Source: Pseudomonas iridis
GTDB taxonomy: Bacteria > Pseudomonadota > Gammaproteobacteria > Pseudomonadales > Pseudomonadaceae
Direction of reading: 5' to 3'
Assembly (NCBI RefSeq): GCF_017980685.1
Contig: NZ_JACXXO010000002.1
Location: 248,001 to 312,000, forward strand
DNA: 64,000 bases
Part shown: positions 37,028-47,327 of the stretch, in pieces
Position numbering within the stretch: position 1 is the first letter of the stretch
How the letters are laid out: each line of letters opens with the position of its first letter
The notes under the pieces: model-generated
Told to the model about the DNA's origin: nothing
Database searches by the model: none
Seen by the model: the letters and a program-made list of their open reading frames with translations, nothing else
Made by a program: the position numbers and the translations under genes

Positions 37028-39247
37028 TCAATACAAATCGACCGGATCGACATCTAAAGACCAACGCACCGCCCGCCCGCTCGGCATCTGCTCCAGGACC
37101 AGCAACCAACTGGCCAGCAGCCGATGCAGCGGTGCCCGTGCTGTCGCCTGCAGCAGCAACTGCGCGCGATAACGCCCGGCACGCCGCTCCATCGGCGCCG
37201 GCACCGGCCCCAGCAGTTCAATCCCGTTCAGCCCCTGCTCGACCAGTAAACGCTCGGCCTCGCTGCACGCCTCATCGAGAAAACCTTCGGCCTGCCCCGG
37301 CTTGTGCGCTTCGGCACGCAGCAGCGCCAAATGCGCGAACGGCGGCAGGCCGGCGGCGCGGCGCTCGCTCAAGGCCTGTTCGGCAAAGGCGAAATAGCCC
37401 TGTTCGGTCAGTTGCACCAATAAAGGATGGTCGGCGAGGTGGGTCTGAATGATCACCTTGCCAGGCTCTTCCGCCCGGCCGGCCCGTCCGGCGACCTGCA
37501 CGATCAGCTGCGCCATGCGCTCGCTGGCGCGGAAGTCGCCGGAGAACAAGCCACCGTCGGCATCGAGAATCGACACCAGCGTCACCCGCGGGAAATGGTG
37601 CCCCTTGGCCAACATCTGTGTGCCGACCAGAATGCAGGGCTGGCCCTTCTGGATCGTTGCGAACAGCTGATTCATCGCGTCCTTGCGCGACGTACTGTCG
37701 CGGTCGACCCGCAGCACCGGGTAATCCGGGAACAGAATCGCCAGGCGTTCCTCTGCGCGCTCGGTACCGGCGCCGACCGGGCGCAGATCGACCTTGTTGC
37801 ACTTCGGGCATTGGCGCGGTGTGCGCTCGACGTAGCCGCAATGGTGGCAGCGCAATTCGCCGTGGCGCTGGTGAACCGTCATCCGCGCATCGCAGCGTGA
37901 ACATTCGGACATCCAGCCGCAATCGTGACAAAGCAGCGTTGGTGCAAAACCGCGACGGTTGAGGAATACCAGCACCTGTTGCCCATTTGCCAGGGTCTGG
38001 CCAATGGCTTGCTGCATCGGCCCGGAAATCCCGCTGTCCAGTGGGCGGCTTTTCACATCCAGGCGCAGGAAGCGCGGTTGCTTGGCACCACCGGCGCGTT
38101 CGTTCAGGCGTAGCAGGCCATAACGGCCGGTGTAGGCGTTGTGCAGGCTTTCCAGCGAAGGCGTGGCGGAGCCGAGGACAATCGGGATGTTTTCCTGCCG
38201 CGCGCGCACCAGCGCCAGATCACGGGCGTGGTAGCGCAAGCCTTCCTGCTGTTTATAGGAGCCGTCGTGCTCTTCGTCGATGATGATCAGCCCCGGATTC
38301 TTCATCGGGGTGAACAGCGCCGAGCGGGTGCCGATAATAATGTCGGCCTCGCCGTCGCGGGCGGCGAGCCAGGCTTCGAGGCGCTCGCGATCGTTGACGG
38401 CCGAGTGGATCAGGGCGATCCGCGCGTTGAAACGTTGTTCGAAGCGCGCCAGCGTCTGCGGACCGAGGTTGATCTCCGGGATCAGCACCAGCGCCTGTTT
38501 GCCGGCCTCGAGGGTTTCGCGGATCAGTTGCAAATAGACTTCGGTCTTGCCGCTGCCCGTGACGCCGGCCAACAGAAACGCGTGATAACTGTCGAAGCCT
38601 GCGCGAATCGCCTCATACGCAGCGCGCTGCTCTGGATTGAGCGGCAGCTCCGGTTGCGCCAGCCAATGTTCATGGCGTGCGCCGGGTGCATGGCGGCGGA
38701 TCTCGACTTGCACCAGATTTTTCGCCAGCAGCAGATCGAGACTGTCCTTGCTCAGCATCAGTTTGCTCAGCAACTGATGGGCGACGCCGTGAGGGTGTTG
38801 GGCCAGCGTGGTCAAGGCTTCACGCTGACGCGGCGCACGGGCGATGCGCGGATCGTCGACGCTGGCGCCCGGCATTACCGACCAGAAGCGCTCCTGCCGG
38901 GCTTCGGCCAGTTCACCCTGACGCAATAGCACCGGCAGCGCCCAGCTCAAGGTGTCGCCCAGGCTGTGCTGATAATACTGGGATGTCCAAAGGCACAGCT
39001 TGAATAGCGCTGGCGGCAGTGGCGGGGTGGCGTCGAGGAGGGCCAGCGCCGGTTTGAGTTTCTCCACCGGCACTTCGCTGGTGTCGGTCACCTCCACCAG
39101 AATGCCGATCATCTCGCGTCGGCCAAATGGCACCCGCAGGCGCATGCCCGGTTGCAACTGCGCGCGCAGTACGCCAGCCGGCGCCCGATAGTCGAACAGG
39201 CGGCGCAAAGGCGAAGGCAGGGCGAGGCGCAGAATGGCGTCGGGCAC
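37028..39247 (-). CDS. priA: Primosomal replication restart helicase PriA
   Basis: 739 residues, GTG start. An N-terminal 3'-DNA-binding domain (MPDAILRLALPSPLRRLFDYRAP) is followed by a DEAH-type helicase core: Walker A GVTGSGKTEVYLQ, IIDEEHDGSYKQQEGLRYHARDLA, SATPSLESLHN. The zinc-binding cysteines lie in CHDCGWMSECSRCDARMTVH...CHHCGYVERTPRQCPKCN, then GTQMLAKGHHFP and QVAGRAGRA. It reloads the replisome at collapsed forks. It is divergent from rpmE. Confidence 0.97.
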   Translation of the reverse strand: MPDAILRLALPSPLRRLFDYRAPAGVLRAQLQPGMRLRVPFGRREMIGILVEVTDTSEVPVEKLKPALALLDATPPLPPALFKLCLWTSQYYQHSLGDTLSWALPVLLRQGELAEARQERFWSVMPGASVDDPRIARAPRQREALTTLAQHPHGVAHQLLSKLMLSKDSLDLLLAKNLVQVEIRRHAPGARHEHWLAQPELPLNPEQRAAYEAIRAGFDSYHAFLLAGVTGSGKTEVYLQLIRETLEAGKQALVLIPEINLGPQTLARFEQRFNARIALIHSAVNDRERLEAWLAARDGEADIIIGTRSALFTPMKNPGLIIIDEEHDGSYKQQEGLRYHARDLALVRARQENIPIVLGSATPSLESLHNAYTGRYGLLRLNERAGGAKQPRFLRLDVKSRPLDSGISGPMQQAIGQTLANGQQVLVFLNRRGFAPTLLCHDCGWMSECSRCDARMTVHQRHGELRCHHCGYVERTPRQCPKCNKVDLRPVGAGTERAEERLAILFPDYPVLRVDRDSTSRKDAMNQLFATIQKGQPCILVGTQMLAKGHHFPRVTLVSILDADGGLFSGDFRASERMAQLIVQVAGRAGRAEEPGKVIIQTHLADHPLLVQLTEQGYFAFAEQALSERRAAGLPPFAHLALLRAEAHKPGQAEGFLDEACSEAERLLVEQGLNGIELLGPVPAPMERRAGRYRAQLLLQATARAPLHRLLASWLLVLEQMPSGRAVRWSLDVDPVDLY

Positions 39248-39296
39248 GCGGGGGGATCTCGATCAGCAGACGATTAAAAGGATTGGGTACATAACC

Positions 39297-39386
39297 TGTG
39301 GGAGCGAGCCTGCTCGCGAAAGCGGTGTGTCAGGCGACGAAAATGCTGGCTGATAGATCGTCTTCGCGAGCAGGCTCGCTCCCTCA
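39297..39386. repeat. REPIN, GTGGGAGCGAGCC family, 90-bp form
   Basis: Palindromes at 39297-39320 and 39363-39386 (the latter ends CTCCCTCA, one base off). It occupies part of the 332-bp priA-rpmE divergent gap; the rpmE promoter is to its right. Confidence 0.88.
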
Positions 39387-39482
39387 GGGACAGCGCAATG
39401 GGTCGGGAGCCTAGCAGACAGTCGGTTCTGTGTCCTCCGTCAGCATTGAACAGCTTTTCTGATGGAGGGCACCCGGGACAGC

Positions 39483-39510
39483 TTGCGTGATTGCAAAGGT
39501 CTGGTAGAAT
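39483..39510 (+). promoter_or_regulatory. Sigma-70 promoter of rpmE
   Basis: TTGCGT (39483-39488), 16-bp spacer, TAGAAT (39505-39510), then CCGCGGCC just after the -10, a GC-rich discriminator typical of stringently controlled ribosomal genes. The leader before the rpmE ATG is about 60 bases. Confidence 0.7.
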
Positions 39511-39579
39511 CCGCGGCCTAATTACGTGCGGTATTCAACAATAGTGTTGGATGGCGGCACGCTAGCTGAGGAAGACACC

Positions 39580-39807
39580 ATGAAAGCTGATATCCACCCG
39601 AATTACCCAGTCATCGCTGTTACCTGCAGCTGTGGCAACAAGTTTGAAACCCGTTCGACCTTCGGCAAAGCTCTGCCAATCGACGTGTGCAACGAATGCC
39701 ACCCGTTCTACACCGGTAAGCAAAAGACTCTGGACACTGGCGGCCGCGTTCAGCGCTTCGCAGACCGTTTCGGTGCTTTCGGCAAGAAACCTGCTGCTGC
39801 AGAGTAA
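39580..39807 (+). CDS. rpmE: Ribosomal protein bL31 (zinc type)
   Basis: 75 residues, [22 protein letters not shown]...[17 protein letters not shown]. Four cysteines (16, 18, 37, 40) bind zinc, so this is the C+ form; a zinc-free paralogue would be expected elsewhere under Zur control. The 50S subunit protein sits near the central protuberance. The ATG at 39580 is chosen over a longer frame into the leader. Confidence 0.97.
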   Translation: MKADIHPNYPVIAVTCSCGNKFETRSTFGKALPIDVCNECHPFYTGKQKTLDTGGRVQRFADRFGAFGKKPAAAE

Positions 39808-39821
39808 GGTTGAAGAGCCCG

Positions 39822-40622
39822 GTGGGCTTTTCCTCGCTGCTGAAAAAGGCGTCCCTTGCGGGCGCCTTTTTTATGCCTGCGATTTGGCTTTCCACCGCGC
39901 TTGCGTACTGCCCGACACCCGCCGGGCTGACGCAAATCGCCGTGCAGCGCGTGGTCGATGGCGACACCTTGCGCCTGAGCGACGGCCGCAGCGTACGGAT
40001 GATCGGCCTCAATACGCCTGAACTCGGCAAGCAGGGTCGCAGCGACGAGCCATTCGCCATTGCTGCGCGTAAACGCCTGGAAGCACTAGTGGCTGACAGC
40101 GGCGGGCGCGTCGGTGTGCTTCCCGGCAAAGAGTCAAAAGACCATTACGGCCGTACGCTGGCCCATCTCTACAGTGCCAGCGGCGCCAACCTCGAAGCGC
40201 AAATGCTCGCCGATGGCCTGGGTTTCCAGGTCGCGGTGGCGCCGAATGTCGATCTTGTTGCCTGTCAGCAAGCGGCTGAACGCGAAGCGCGACAAGCGGG
40301 TCGAGGCCTCTGGCGGCAATCACCTGTACTGAAAGCAGAGCAGATCCAGCGCTCGGGTTTCGCTGTGGTCAGTGGCCGTGTGAGCAAAGTGCAACGCAAT
40401 CGCGGTGGAATCTGGATCGAGTTGCAGGACTCGCTTGTATTGCGTGTTGCACCCAATCTGGTCGGACAATTTGACAATGCTCGCTTGCAAGCGCTGAAGG
40501 GCAAGCAAATCGAGGCGCGTGGCTGGGTGGTCGATCGTTCGCGGCGCGGTGGGTTGAAACCGGGTCAGCCGCGTTGGCTGCTGCCACTGACCGATCCTGC
40601 CATGCTGCAGAGCGCACGCTGA
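39822..40622 (+). CDS. Secreted staphylococcal nuclease-like (thermonuclease) protein
   Basis: About 266 residues. The SNase core reads IAVQRVVDGDTLRLSDGRSVRMIGLNTPELGKQGRSDEPFAIAARKRLE (calcium-binding Asp and catalytic Arg) and YGRTLAHLY with the second Arg. A C-terminal OB-like extension (SGFAVVSGRVSKVQRNRGGIWIELQDSLVLRV) follows. The GTG at 39822 gives a signal peptide GFSSLLKKASLAGAFFMPAIWLSTALA; a TTG at 39810 or an ATG at 39873 are alternatives, but the latter leaves no basic n-region. The signal-coding region contains a terminator-like hairpin. Confidence 0.85.
   Translation: MGFSSLLKKASLAGAFFMPAIWLSTALAYCPTPAGLTQIAVQRVVDGDTLRLSDGRSVRMIGLNTPELGKQGRSDEPFAIAARKRLEALVADSGGRVGVLPGKESKDHYGRTLAHLYSASGANLEAQMLADGLGFQVAVAPNVDLVACQQAAEREARQAGRGLWRQSPVLKAEQIQRSGFAVVSGRVSKVQRNRGGIWIELQDSLVLRVAPNLVGQFDNARLQALKGKQIEARGWVVDRSRRGGLKPGQPRWLLPLTDPAMLQSAR
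39843..39872 (+). terminator. Intrinsic terminator of rpmE lying inside the nuclease signal-peptide region
   Basis: AAAAAGGCG / CGCCTTTTT, a 9-bp stem with an 11-base loop and a T-run, 36 bp after the rpmE stop. A weaker AGCCC-GGT-GGGCT-TTTT hairpin sits at 39816-39831. Nuclease expression must come from read-through or from a start further down. Confidence 0.75.
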
Positions 40623-40735
40623 ATAAAAATTGTAGACATTTTTTCTGTCGATTGTGAACAGTCAAGCCCTTGTGCGCCGTGGCTCTTGGCCCAAAGTCGT
40701 AGGGCAGGGCGCTTGACAGGGGTGACCGCTCAGTC

Positions 40736-40764
40736 TTGTGGGGACTTTGCGAGGCGCGTATCCT
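40736..40764 (+). promoter_or_regulatory. Candidate sigma-70 promoter of malic enzyme
   Basis: TTGTGG (40736-40741), 17-bp spacer, TATCCT (40759-40764), 42 bp before the ATG. The rest of the 184-bp gap has no other feature; a TTGACA at 40713 lacks a partner. Confidence 0.45.
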
Positions 40765-40806
40765 CGCTGACCAGTCTGTCCAACAGTAAAAAAGCGGAAT
40801 GCCAAA

Positions 40807-42075
40807 ATGTCTGATCTGAAAACTGCCGCTCTCGAATACCATGCTCATCCTCGTCCAGGGAAGCTGAGTGTCGAGCTCACCAAGGCCACTGCTACCGCCC
40901 GCGACCTGTCGCTGGCCTACAGCCCCGGCGTAGCTGAACCAGTGCGCGAGATCGCTCGCGATCCTGAACTGGCCTACAAGTACACCGGCAAGGGCAACCT
41001 GGTTGCAGTCATTTCCGATGGCACCGCGATTCTCGGCCTGGGTAACCTCGGCCCATTGGCTTCCAAGCCCGTCATGGAAGGTAAAGGCGTGCTGTTCAAG
41101 CGCTTCGCCGGCATCGACGTGTTCGACATCGAAGTCGACTCCGAAAGCCCGCAAGCCTTCATCGACACCGTCAAGCGTATCTCCATCACCTTCGGTGGCA
41201 TCAACCTGGAAGACATCAAGGCCCCTGAGTGCTTTGAGATCGAACGTGCTCTGATCGAGCAGTGCGACATTCCGGTATTCCACGATGACCAGCACGGCAC
41301 CGCGATCGTGACCGCTGCGGGCATGATCAACGCCCTGCAAATTGCTGGCAAAACCCTGCCGGAAGCGAAGATCGTCTGCCTGGGCGCCGGCGCTGCCGCC
41401 ATCTCCTGCATGAAGTTGCTGGTGAGCATGGGCGCAAGCATCGAAAACATCTTCATGGTTGACCGTACCGGCGTGATCCACTCCGGCCGTGATGACCTGA
41501 ACCAGTACAAAGCCGTGTTCGCCCACGCTACTGACAAGCGCAGCCTGGCTGACGCGCTGCAAGGCGCTGACGTATTCGTCGGTCTGTCCGGCCCGAACCT
41601 GCTGAGCGCTGAAGGCCTGCTGTCGATGGCGGCAAATCCGATCGTGTTCGCGTGCTCGAACCCGGATCCGGAAATCTCCCCGGAACTGGCTCACGCTACC
41701 CGTAGCGACGTGATCATGGCGACCGGCCGTTCGGACTACCCGAACCAGGTCAACAACGTTCTGGGCTTCCCGTTCATCTTCCGTGGTGCCCTGGACGTTC
41801 GCGCCAAGCGCATCAACGAAGAAATGAAAGTGGCTGCCGCCAACGCCCTGCGCGAACTGGCCAAACTGCCAGTGCCTCAGGACGTGTGCGATGCCTACGG
41901 TGGTGCTCCGCTGGCATTCGGTCGTGAGTACATCATTCCGAAGCCAATGGACAAGCGCCTGATCACCCTGATCTCCGACGCTGTGGCCAAAGCCGCAATC
42001 GAGACCGGTGTGGCAACCCTGCCGTATCCGAAGAACTACCCGCTGAAAAGCGTGGATGACGTGTTCAACGGCTAA
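40807..42075 (+). CDS. maeB: NADP-type malic enzyme, short form
   Basis: 422 residues. Decarboxylates malate to pyruvate, supplying NADPH. The N-terminal malate domain carries LAYSPGVAEPVREIA and VISDGTAILGLGNLGPLASKPVMEGK; FHDDQHGTAIVTAAGM holds the metal-binding pair; the Rossmann site is IVCLGAGAAAISC. E. coli MaeB (about 759 residues) has an extra C-terminal phosphotransacetylase-like domain, which is absent here, so the acetyl-CoA/acetyl-phosphate control attributed to that domain should be missing. Coenzyme preference is inferred. Confidence 0.92.
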   Translation: MSDLKTAALEYHAHPRPGKLSVELTKATATARDLSLAYSPGVAEPVREIARDPELAYKYTGKGNLVAVISDGTAILGLGNLGPLASKPVMEGKGVLFKRFAGIDVFDIEVDSESPQAFIDTVKRISITFGGINLEDIKAPECFEIERALIEQCDIPVFHDDQHGTAIVTAAGMINALQIAGKTLPEAKIVCLGAGAAAISCMKLLVSMGASIENIFMVDRTGVIHSGRDDLNQYKAVFAHATDKRSLADALQGADVFVGLSGPNLLSAEGLLSMAANPIVFACSNPDPEISPELAHATRSDVIMATGRSDYPNQVNNVLGFPFIFRGALDVRAKRINEEMKVAAANALRELAKLPVPQDVCDAYGGAPLAFGREYIIPKPMDKRLITLISDAVAKAAIETGVATLPYPKNYPLKSVDDVFNG

Positions 42076-42095
42076 GCTGTTGTAGCGCTTCAAGC

Positions 42096-42130
42096 AAAAG
42101 CCCCGGTTCATTATGATTCGGGGCTTTTTT
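42096..42130 (+). terminator. Terminator after malic enzyme gene
   Basis: AAAAGCCCCG / CGGGGCTTTT stem with a GTTCATTATGATT loop and a T-run, 20 bp after the stop. Confidence 0.92.
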
Positions 42131-42144
42131 GTGGCTGCCAAAAG

Positions 42145-42322
42145 CCCCTCACCCTAACCCTCTCCCAGAGGGAGAGGGAACCGATCGAGCTGTCTTGCCC
42201 TATACATCGACCTGAATGACCGAGTCGATTATGGATTCACAGCAAGACTTTCAGGTCAGCGTATTTCTCCAGCATCCCGCGATCAGCCCCCTCTCCCTCT
42301 GGGAGAGGGTTAGGGTGAGGGG
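42145..42322. repeat. CCCCTCACCCTAACC element, full copy B (178 bp)
   Basis: Terminal inverted repeats CCCCTCACCCTAACCCTCTC and its complement flank a non-coding core alignable with copy A at 26220. It lies between the convergent maeB and ponA, directly behind a terminator, the same kind of site as copy A. Confidence 0.85.
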
Positions 42323-42361
42323 ACTCTCGATATGAAATGCCAATCCCGGCGCGCAGAAAAC

Positions 42362-42397
42362 AAAAAGCCCCGCACTTCTCACGAAGGCGGGGCTTTT
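42362..42397 (-). terminator. Terminator of ponA
   Basis: AAAAAGCCCCGC / GCGGGGCTTTT hairpin, symmetrical, 16 bp past the ponA stop on the minus strand. Confidence 0.88.
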
Positions 42398-42412
42398 CAA
42401 TGTGCGCCGGGA

Positions 42413-44860
42413 TCAGAACAAATCGATCGGCGCCTGCTCATCCGCCGGCAGCGGACTGCCCGGCACGGAGCCATTCCCCAGCTCATTCACCGATGGCGGC
42501 GTGTCCTCAGCCTTGAACAGCTCGAAGTAGGCTCCCGGCGTGCTCGGCGTCGCCGCGCGACCACTGGCCGGATCCACCCGCAGGCTCAGCATACCTTCCG
42601 GCTCAGGCTGCACGTGCGGCGGCTTGTCCTTGAGGGCGGCCGCCATATAGTTCATCCAGATCGGCAGTGACACTGTGCCGCCGAACTCGCGGCGACCGAG
42701 GCTTTCCGGCTGATCGAAACCGGTCCAGACCGTGGTCACGTAATCGGCGTTGTAACCGGAGAACCACGCATCTTTCGATTCGTTGGTCGTACCGGTTTTA
42801 CCGGCGATGTCGCTGCGGCCCAAGGCTAGCGCACGACGCCCCGTGCCGCGCTTGATGACGTCCTGCAGCATGCTGTTGAGGATGTATGTCGTGCGAGCGT
42901 CGACGATGCGTTCAGCGACTGCCGGCGTTTGCGGCACGGCAGCGGTGCCCGGTGCTTCGCCCGGCACCGGCGCGGCGTTGACGGTAAACGATTCAGTGGC
43001 CGGCGCCGCGAGGCCATCAGTGGCCGAGGTATCCTGCGGAACGGTCGGCGGATTGGCGACGAACAGCGTGTCGCCATTGCGGCTTTCGATCTTGTCGATG
43101 ATGAACGGGGTGATCTTGTAGCCGCCGTTGGCGAACGTGGCCCAACCGGTGGCGATCTCCATCGGCGTCAGCGTTGCGGTACCCAGCGCCAGCGACAGGT
43201 TCGGCGGCAGGTCCTGCTTGTTGAAGCCGAAGCGAGTGATGTAGTCGATGGTCTTGCCTACGCCCATTGCTTGCAGCAGGCGGATCGAAACCAGGTTGCG
43301 CGACTTGTACAGCGCTTCGCGCAAGCGGATCGGCCCGAGGAAGGTGTTGGTGTCGTTCTTCGGGCGCCAGACCTTATCCAGATACTCGTCGACGAACACG
43401 ATGGGGGCGTCGTTGACCAGCGTGGCGGCGGTGTAACCGTTGTCCAGCGCAGCGCTGTAGACGAACGGCTTGAAGCTCGAGCCCGGCTGACGCTTGGCCT
43501 GCATGGCGCGGTTGTAATTGCTCTGCTCGAAAGCAAAACCGCCGACCAGCGAGCGGATCGCGCCGTTCTGTGGATCCAGCGACACCAGTGCGCCTTGCGC
43601 CTGGGGAAGCTGGCTGAACTTCAGCGAATTGTCTTTCTGACGCTGCACGCGAACCAGATCACCGATCTGCGCAACATCCGACGGTTGGCGCGGGTTGGCG
43701 CCCATGCTGTTGGTATTAAGGAACGGCCGCGCCCATTTCATGGTGTCCCACGCAACATGTTCATCGCCAGTGCGGGTCAGCACTTGCAGGCCATCCTTGT
43801 CGACCTGAGTGACGATGGCCGGCTCAAGGCTACTGATGGTGCGTTGTTTGGTCAGCTCGGTGGCCCATGCTTCGCGGGTCTTGCCCGGCAGGCGCGATTC
43901 GGGGCCACGGTAGCCGTGACGCTGATCGTAGGTCATCAAGCCTTCATGCAGCGCGGTGTTGGCCATTTCCTGCAGGTTGCTCGGCACCGTGGTGGTGACC
44001 CGAAAACCCTCGGTGTAGGCGTCGCTGCCATAACGACCGACCATTTCGGCACGGGCCATTTCGGCAATGTACGGTGCGTTCACTTCCGGGGTGGGCACGT
44101 GATAGCTGGCGTTCAGAGGCTCGTTGATCGCCGCGGTGTACTCAGGCTCGGTAATCTTGCCGAGCTTGTACATGCGCCCCAGGATCCAGTCGCGACGCTC
44201 TTTACTGCGCGCCGGGTTGGCCAGCGGATTGAAGCGCGAAGGGGCTTTCGGCAGGCCGGCGATCATCGCCATCTGCGCCAGGCTGACGTCGCGGATCGAC
44301 TTGCCGTAATACACCTGCGCCGCCGCCTCGATGCCGTAAGCGCGGTTGCCCAGATAAATCTTGTTCACGTACAGCTCAAGGATCTCGTCCTTGGTCAGTT
44401 GCCGTTCGATCTGCAAGGCCAGAAGAATTTCAGTGGCTTTGCGCGAGAAGCTGCGTTCGCTGGAGAGGAAGAAGTTCTTCGCCACCTGCATGGTGATGGT
44501 GCTGCCGCCGGACTGAATGTGACCGCTCTTGACCAATTGAGTCGCGGCACGCATCAGGCTGCTCGGATCGACGCCGTAGTGGTTGGCGAAGTTGTCGTCT
44601 TCAGCACTTAGTAACGCATTAATGAAATTGGGGGGAATGTCGGCGAAACGGATCGGAGTACGGCGCATTTCGCCAAACTCTGCGATCAACTTGTCGTCGC
44701 TGCTGTAGACCCGCAGGGGAATCTGCAACTGAATGCTTCGCAGAGCCTCCACAGACGGCAAACCCGGACTAAGGTAAAGATAAGCGCCGCTGAGACCTAA
44801 AAGCAGTCCGCAGAAAACGGCGACGATGGACCAACCGAAAAATTTCAGCAGACGAATCAA
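42413..44860 (-). CDS. ponA: Penicillin-binding protein 1A (bifunctional)
   Basis: About 815 residues, inner-membrane peptidoglycan glycosyltransferase/transpeptidase. A short cytosolic start (IRLLKFFGW), one helix (SIVAVFCGLLLGLSGAYLYL), GT51 motifs ALLSAEDDNFANHYGVD and SGGSTITMQVAKNFFLS, RKATEILLALQIE and YVNKIYLG. The transpeptidase follows with QPGSSFKPF (Ser nucleophile), SRNL and AGKTGTTNESKDAWF. The TTG at 44858-44860 is my best start by family N-terminus; the longer frame adds 19 unlikely residues. It is divergent from pilM. Confidence 0.94.
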   Translation of the reverse strand: MIRLLKFFGWSIVAVFCGLLLGLSGAYLYLSPGLPSVEALRSIQLQIPLRVYSSDDKLIAEFGEMRRTPIRFADIPPNFINALLSAEDDNFANHYGVDPSSLMRAATQLVKSGHIQSGGSTITMQVAKNFFLSSERSFSRKATEILLALQIERQLTKDEILELYVNKIYLGNRAYGIEAAAQVYYGKSIRDVSLAQMAMIAGLPKAPSRFNPLANPARSKERRDWILGRMYKLGKITEPEYTAAINEPLNASYHVPTPEVNAPYIAEMARAEMVGRYGSDAYTEGFRVTTTVPSNLQEMANTALHEGLMTYDQRHGYRGPESRLPGKTREAWATELTKQRTISSLEPAIVTQVDKDGLQVLTRTGDEHVAWDTMKWARPFLNTNSMGANPRQPSDVAQIGDLVRVQRQKDNSLKFSQLPQAQGALVSLDPQNGAIRSLVGGFAFEQSNYNRAMQAKRQPGSSFKPFVYSAALDNGYTAATLVNDAPIVFVDEYLDKVWRPKNDTNTFLGPIRLREALYKSRNLVSIRLLQAMGVGKTIDYITRFGFNKQDLPPNLSLALGTATLTPMEIATGWATFANGGYKITPFIIDKIESRNGDTLFVANPPTVPQDTSATDGLAAPATESFTVNAAPVPGEAPGTAAVPQTPAVAERIVDARTTYILNSMLQDVIKRGTGRRALALGRSDIAGKTGTTNESKDAWFSGYNADYVTTVWTGFDQPESLGRREFGGTVSLPIWMNYMAAALKDKPPHVQPEPEGMLSLRVDPASGRAATPSTPGAYFELFKAEDTPPSVNELGNGSVPGSPLPADEQAPIDLF

Positions 44861-44962
44861 GGCTTTTGGACATCCAGAGCAAAAAATGAATTTGGCGACG
44901 GGGTTCCGGCTACACACAGAACGGTCCGCGCAGGCAGTAAAAAGCGGAAAAAATCGCTGGGC

Positions 44963-44968
44963 ATTATA
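44963..44968 (-). promoter_or_regulatory. -10 box of a ponA promoter
   Basis: A consensus TATAAT (minus strand) lies about 100 bp ahead of the ponA start; no good -35 at 17 bp, the nearest being ATGACG at 19 bp. Support is moderate to weak. In the rest of the 44861-45076 divergent gap I cannot find a clean pilM promoter. Confidence 0.4.
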
Positions 44969-45049
44969 AGCACTTTTCTGCTGGGGGCGTCATTTGCGCT
45001 TCTGTCAAGACGGGGTGAAGGAACGCAATGTGTATTACAGAGTCCGTAA

Positions 45050-46140
<1,091 letters not shown>

Positions 46141-46141
<1 letters not shown>

Positions 46142-46707
46142 TGGCGCGGATCAACCTTTTACCCTGGCGCGAGGAGCGCCGCGAAGAGCGGCGCAAACGC
46201 TTCCTGCTGGCGCTGACCGGCGTGGTGGTCGGTTCGATCGGCGCGGTGTTCATTGCCGATCAGATCATCAGTGCGGCCATCGACCGGCAAGTGGCGCGCA
46301 ACGACTACATCGGCAAGCAAATTGCCGTGGTCGACGAACGCATCAAGCAGATCAGCGAACTCAAGGCCCATCGCCAGCAGCTGGTCGAGCGCATGCGCAT
46401 CATTCAGGACTTGCAGGGTAACCGGCAGGTCAGCGGACGAATCTTCGATCAACTGGCGCGCACATTGCCCGACGGTGTGTATTTCACTGACGTGAAGATG
46501 GCCGGTAAAACCTTGTCGATCAGCGGTGCGGCGGAGTCGAACAACCGCGTCTCCGAGCTGATGCGCAATCTGGATGCGTCCGACTGGTTCGACGCGGCAA
46601 GCCTCACTGAAGTCAAAGCGACCAGTGCCGATCAGGTGGAGCAGACCAACGTCTTTCAGCTGACCGTTCGTCAGACCCAGCCGAAGATTGTGGAGGACGA
46701 GCAATGA
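46141..46707 (+). CDS. pilN: Type IV pilus assembly protein PilN
   Basis: 188 residues. The conserved MARINLLPWREERREERRKRF tail binds PilM; one membrane helix (ALTGVVVGSIGAVFIADQI) and a periplasmic coiled coil/ferredoxin-like domain that pairs with PilO follow. Overlaps pilO by 4 bp. Confidence 0.96.
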
Positions 46708-47327
46708 AGCCGTCCGAATGGCTGGAGAGTCTGCGCAACATCGATTTCAACGATCTGGACACCAGCAACATCGGGTCGTGGCCGGGCGCAGTCAAAGCCA
46801 TCGCCGGGGCGCTGTTGATGGTGCTCGTGTTGGCGTTTGGCTATAACTTTTTCATCAGTGACATGCAAAACCAACTGCAGCTCAAGCGCGAAGAAGAGGC
46901 CACGCTGAAGGAGCAGTTCGCCAGCAAAGCGCGCATATCCGCCAATCTGGATCTGTACACCCAGCAGATGAAGGAGATGGAAAACTCCTTCGGCGTGCTG
47001 CTGCGTCAATTGCCCAGTGACACCGAAGTGCCGGGCTTGCTGGAAGACATCACGCGAACGGGCTTGGGCAGTGGTCTTGAGTTCGAGGAAATCAAACTGT
47101 TGCCGGAGGTCACCCAGCCGTTTTACATCGAGCTGCCGATCCAGATTACCGTCACTGGCGCCTATCACGACCTCGCCACGTTCGTCAGTGGCGTGGCCGG
47201 TTTGCCACGCATCGTGACCCTGCATGACTTCGAACTGGCCCCGGCCAGCAAAGAAGGTGGGTCGAAGTTGCGCATGAGCATCCTCGCCAAGACCTACCGC
47301 TACAACGACAAGGGGCTGCAAAAATGA
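46704..47327 (+). CDS. pilO: Type IV pilus assembly protein PilO
   Basis: 207 residues. MKPSEWLESLRNIDFNDLDTSNIGSWP, one helix (KAIAGALLMVLVLAFGYNFFI), a coiled coil (LQLKREEEATLKEQFASKA) and a ferredoxin-like periplasmic domain. It forms heterodimers with PilN and contacts PilP. Overlaps pilP by 4 bp. Confidence 0.96.
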   Translation: MKPSEWLESLRNIDFNDLDTSNIGSWPGAVKAIAGALLMVLVLAFGYNFFISDMQNQLQLKREEEATLKEQFASKARISANLDLYTQQMKEMENSFGVLLRQLPSDTEVPGLLEDITRTGLGSGLEFEEIKLLPEVTQPFYIELPIQITVTGAYHDLATFVSGVAGLPRIVTLHDFELAPASKEGGSKLRMSILAKTYRYNDKGLQK

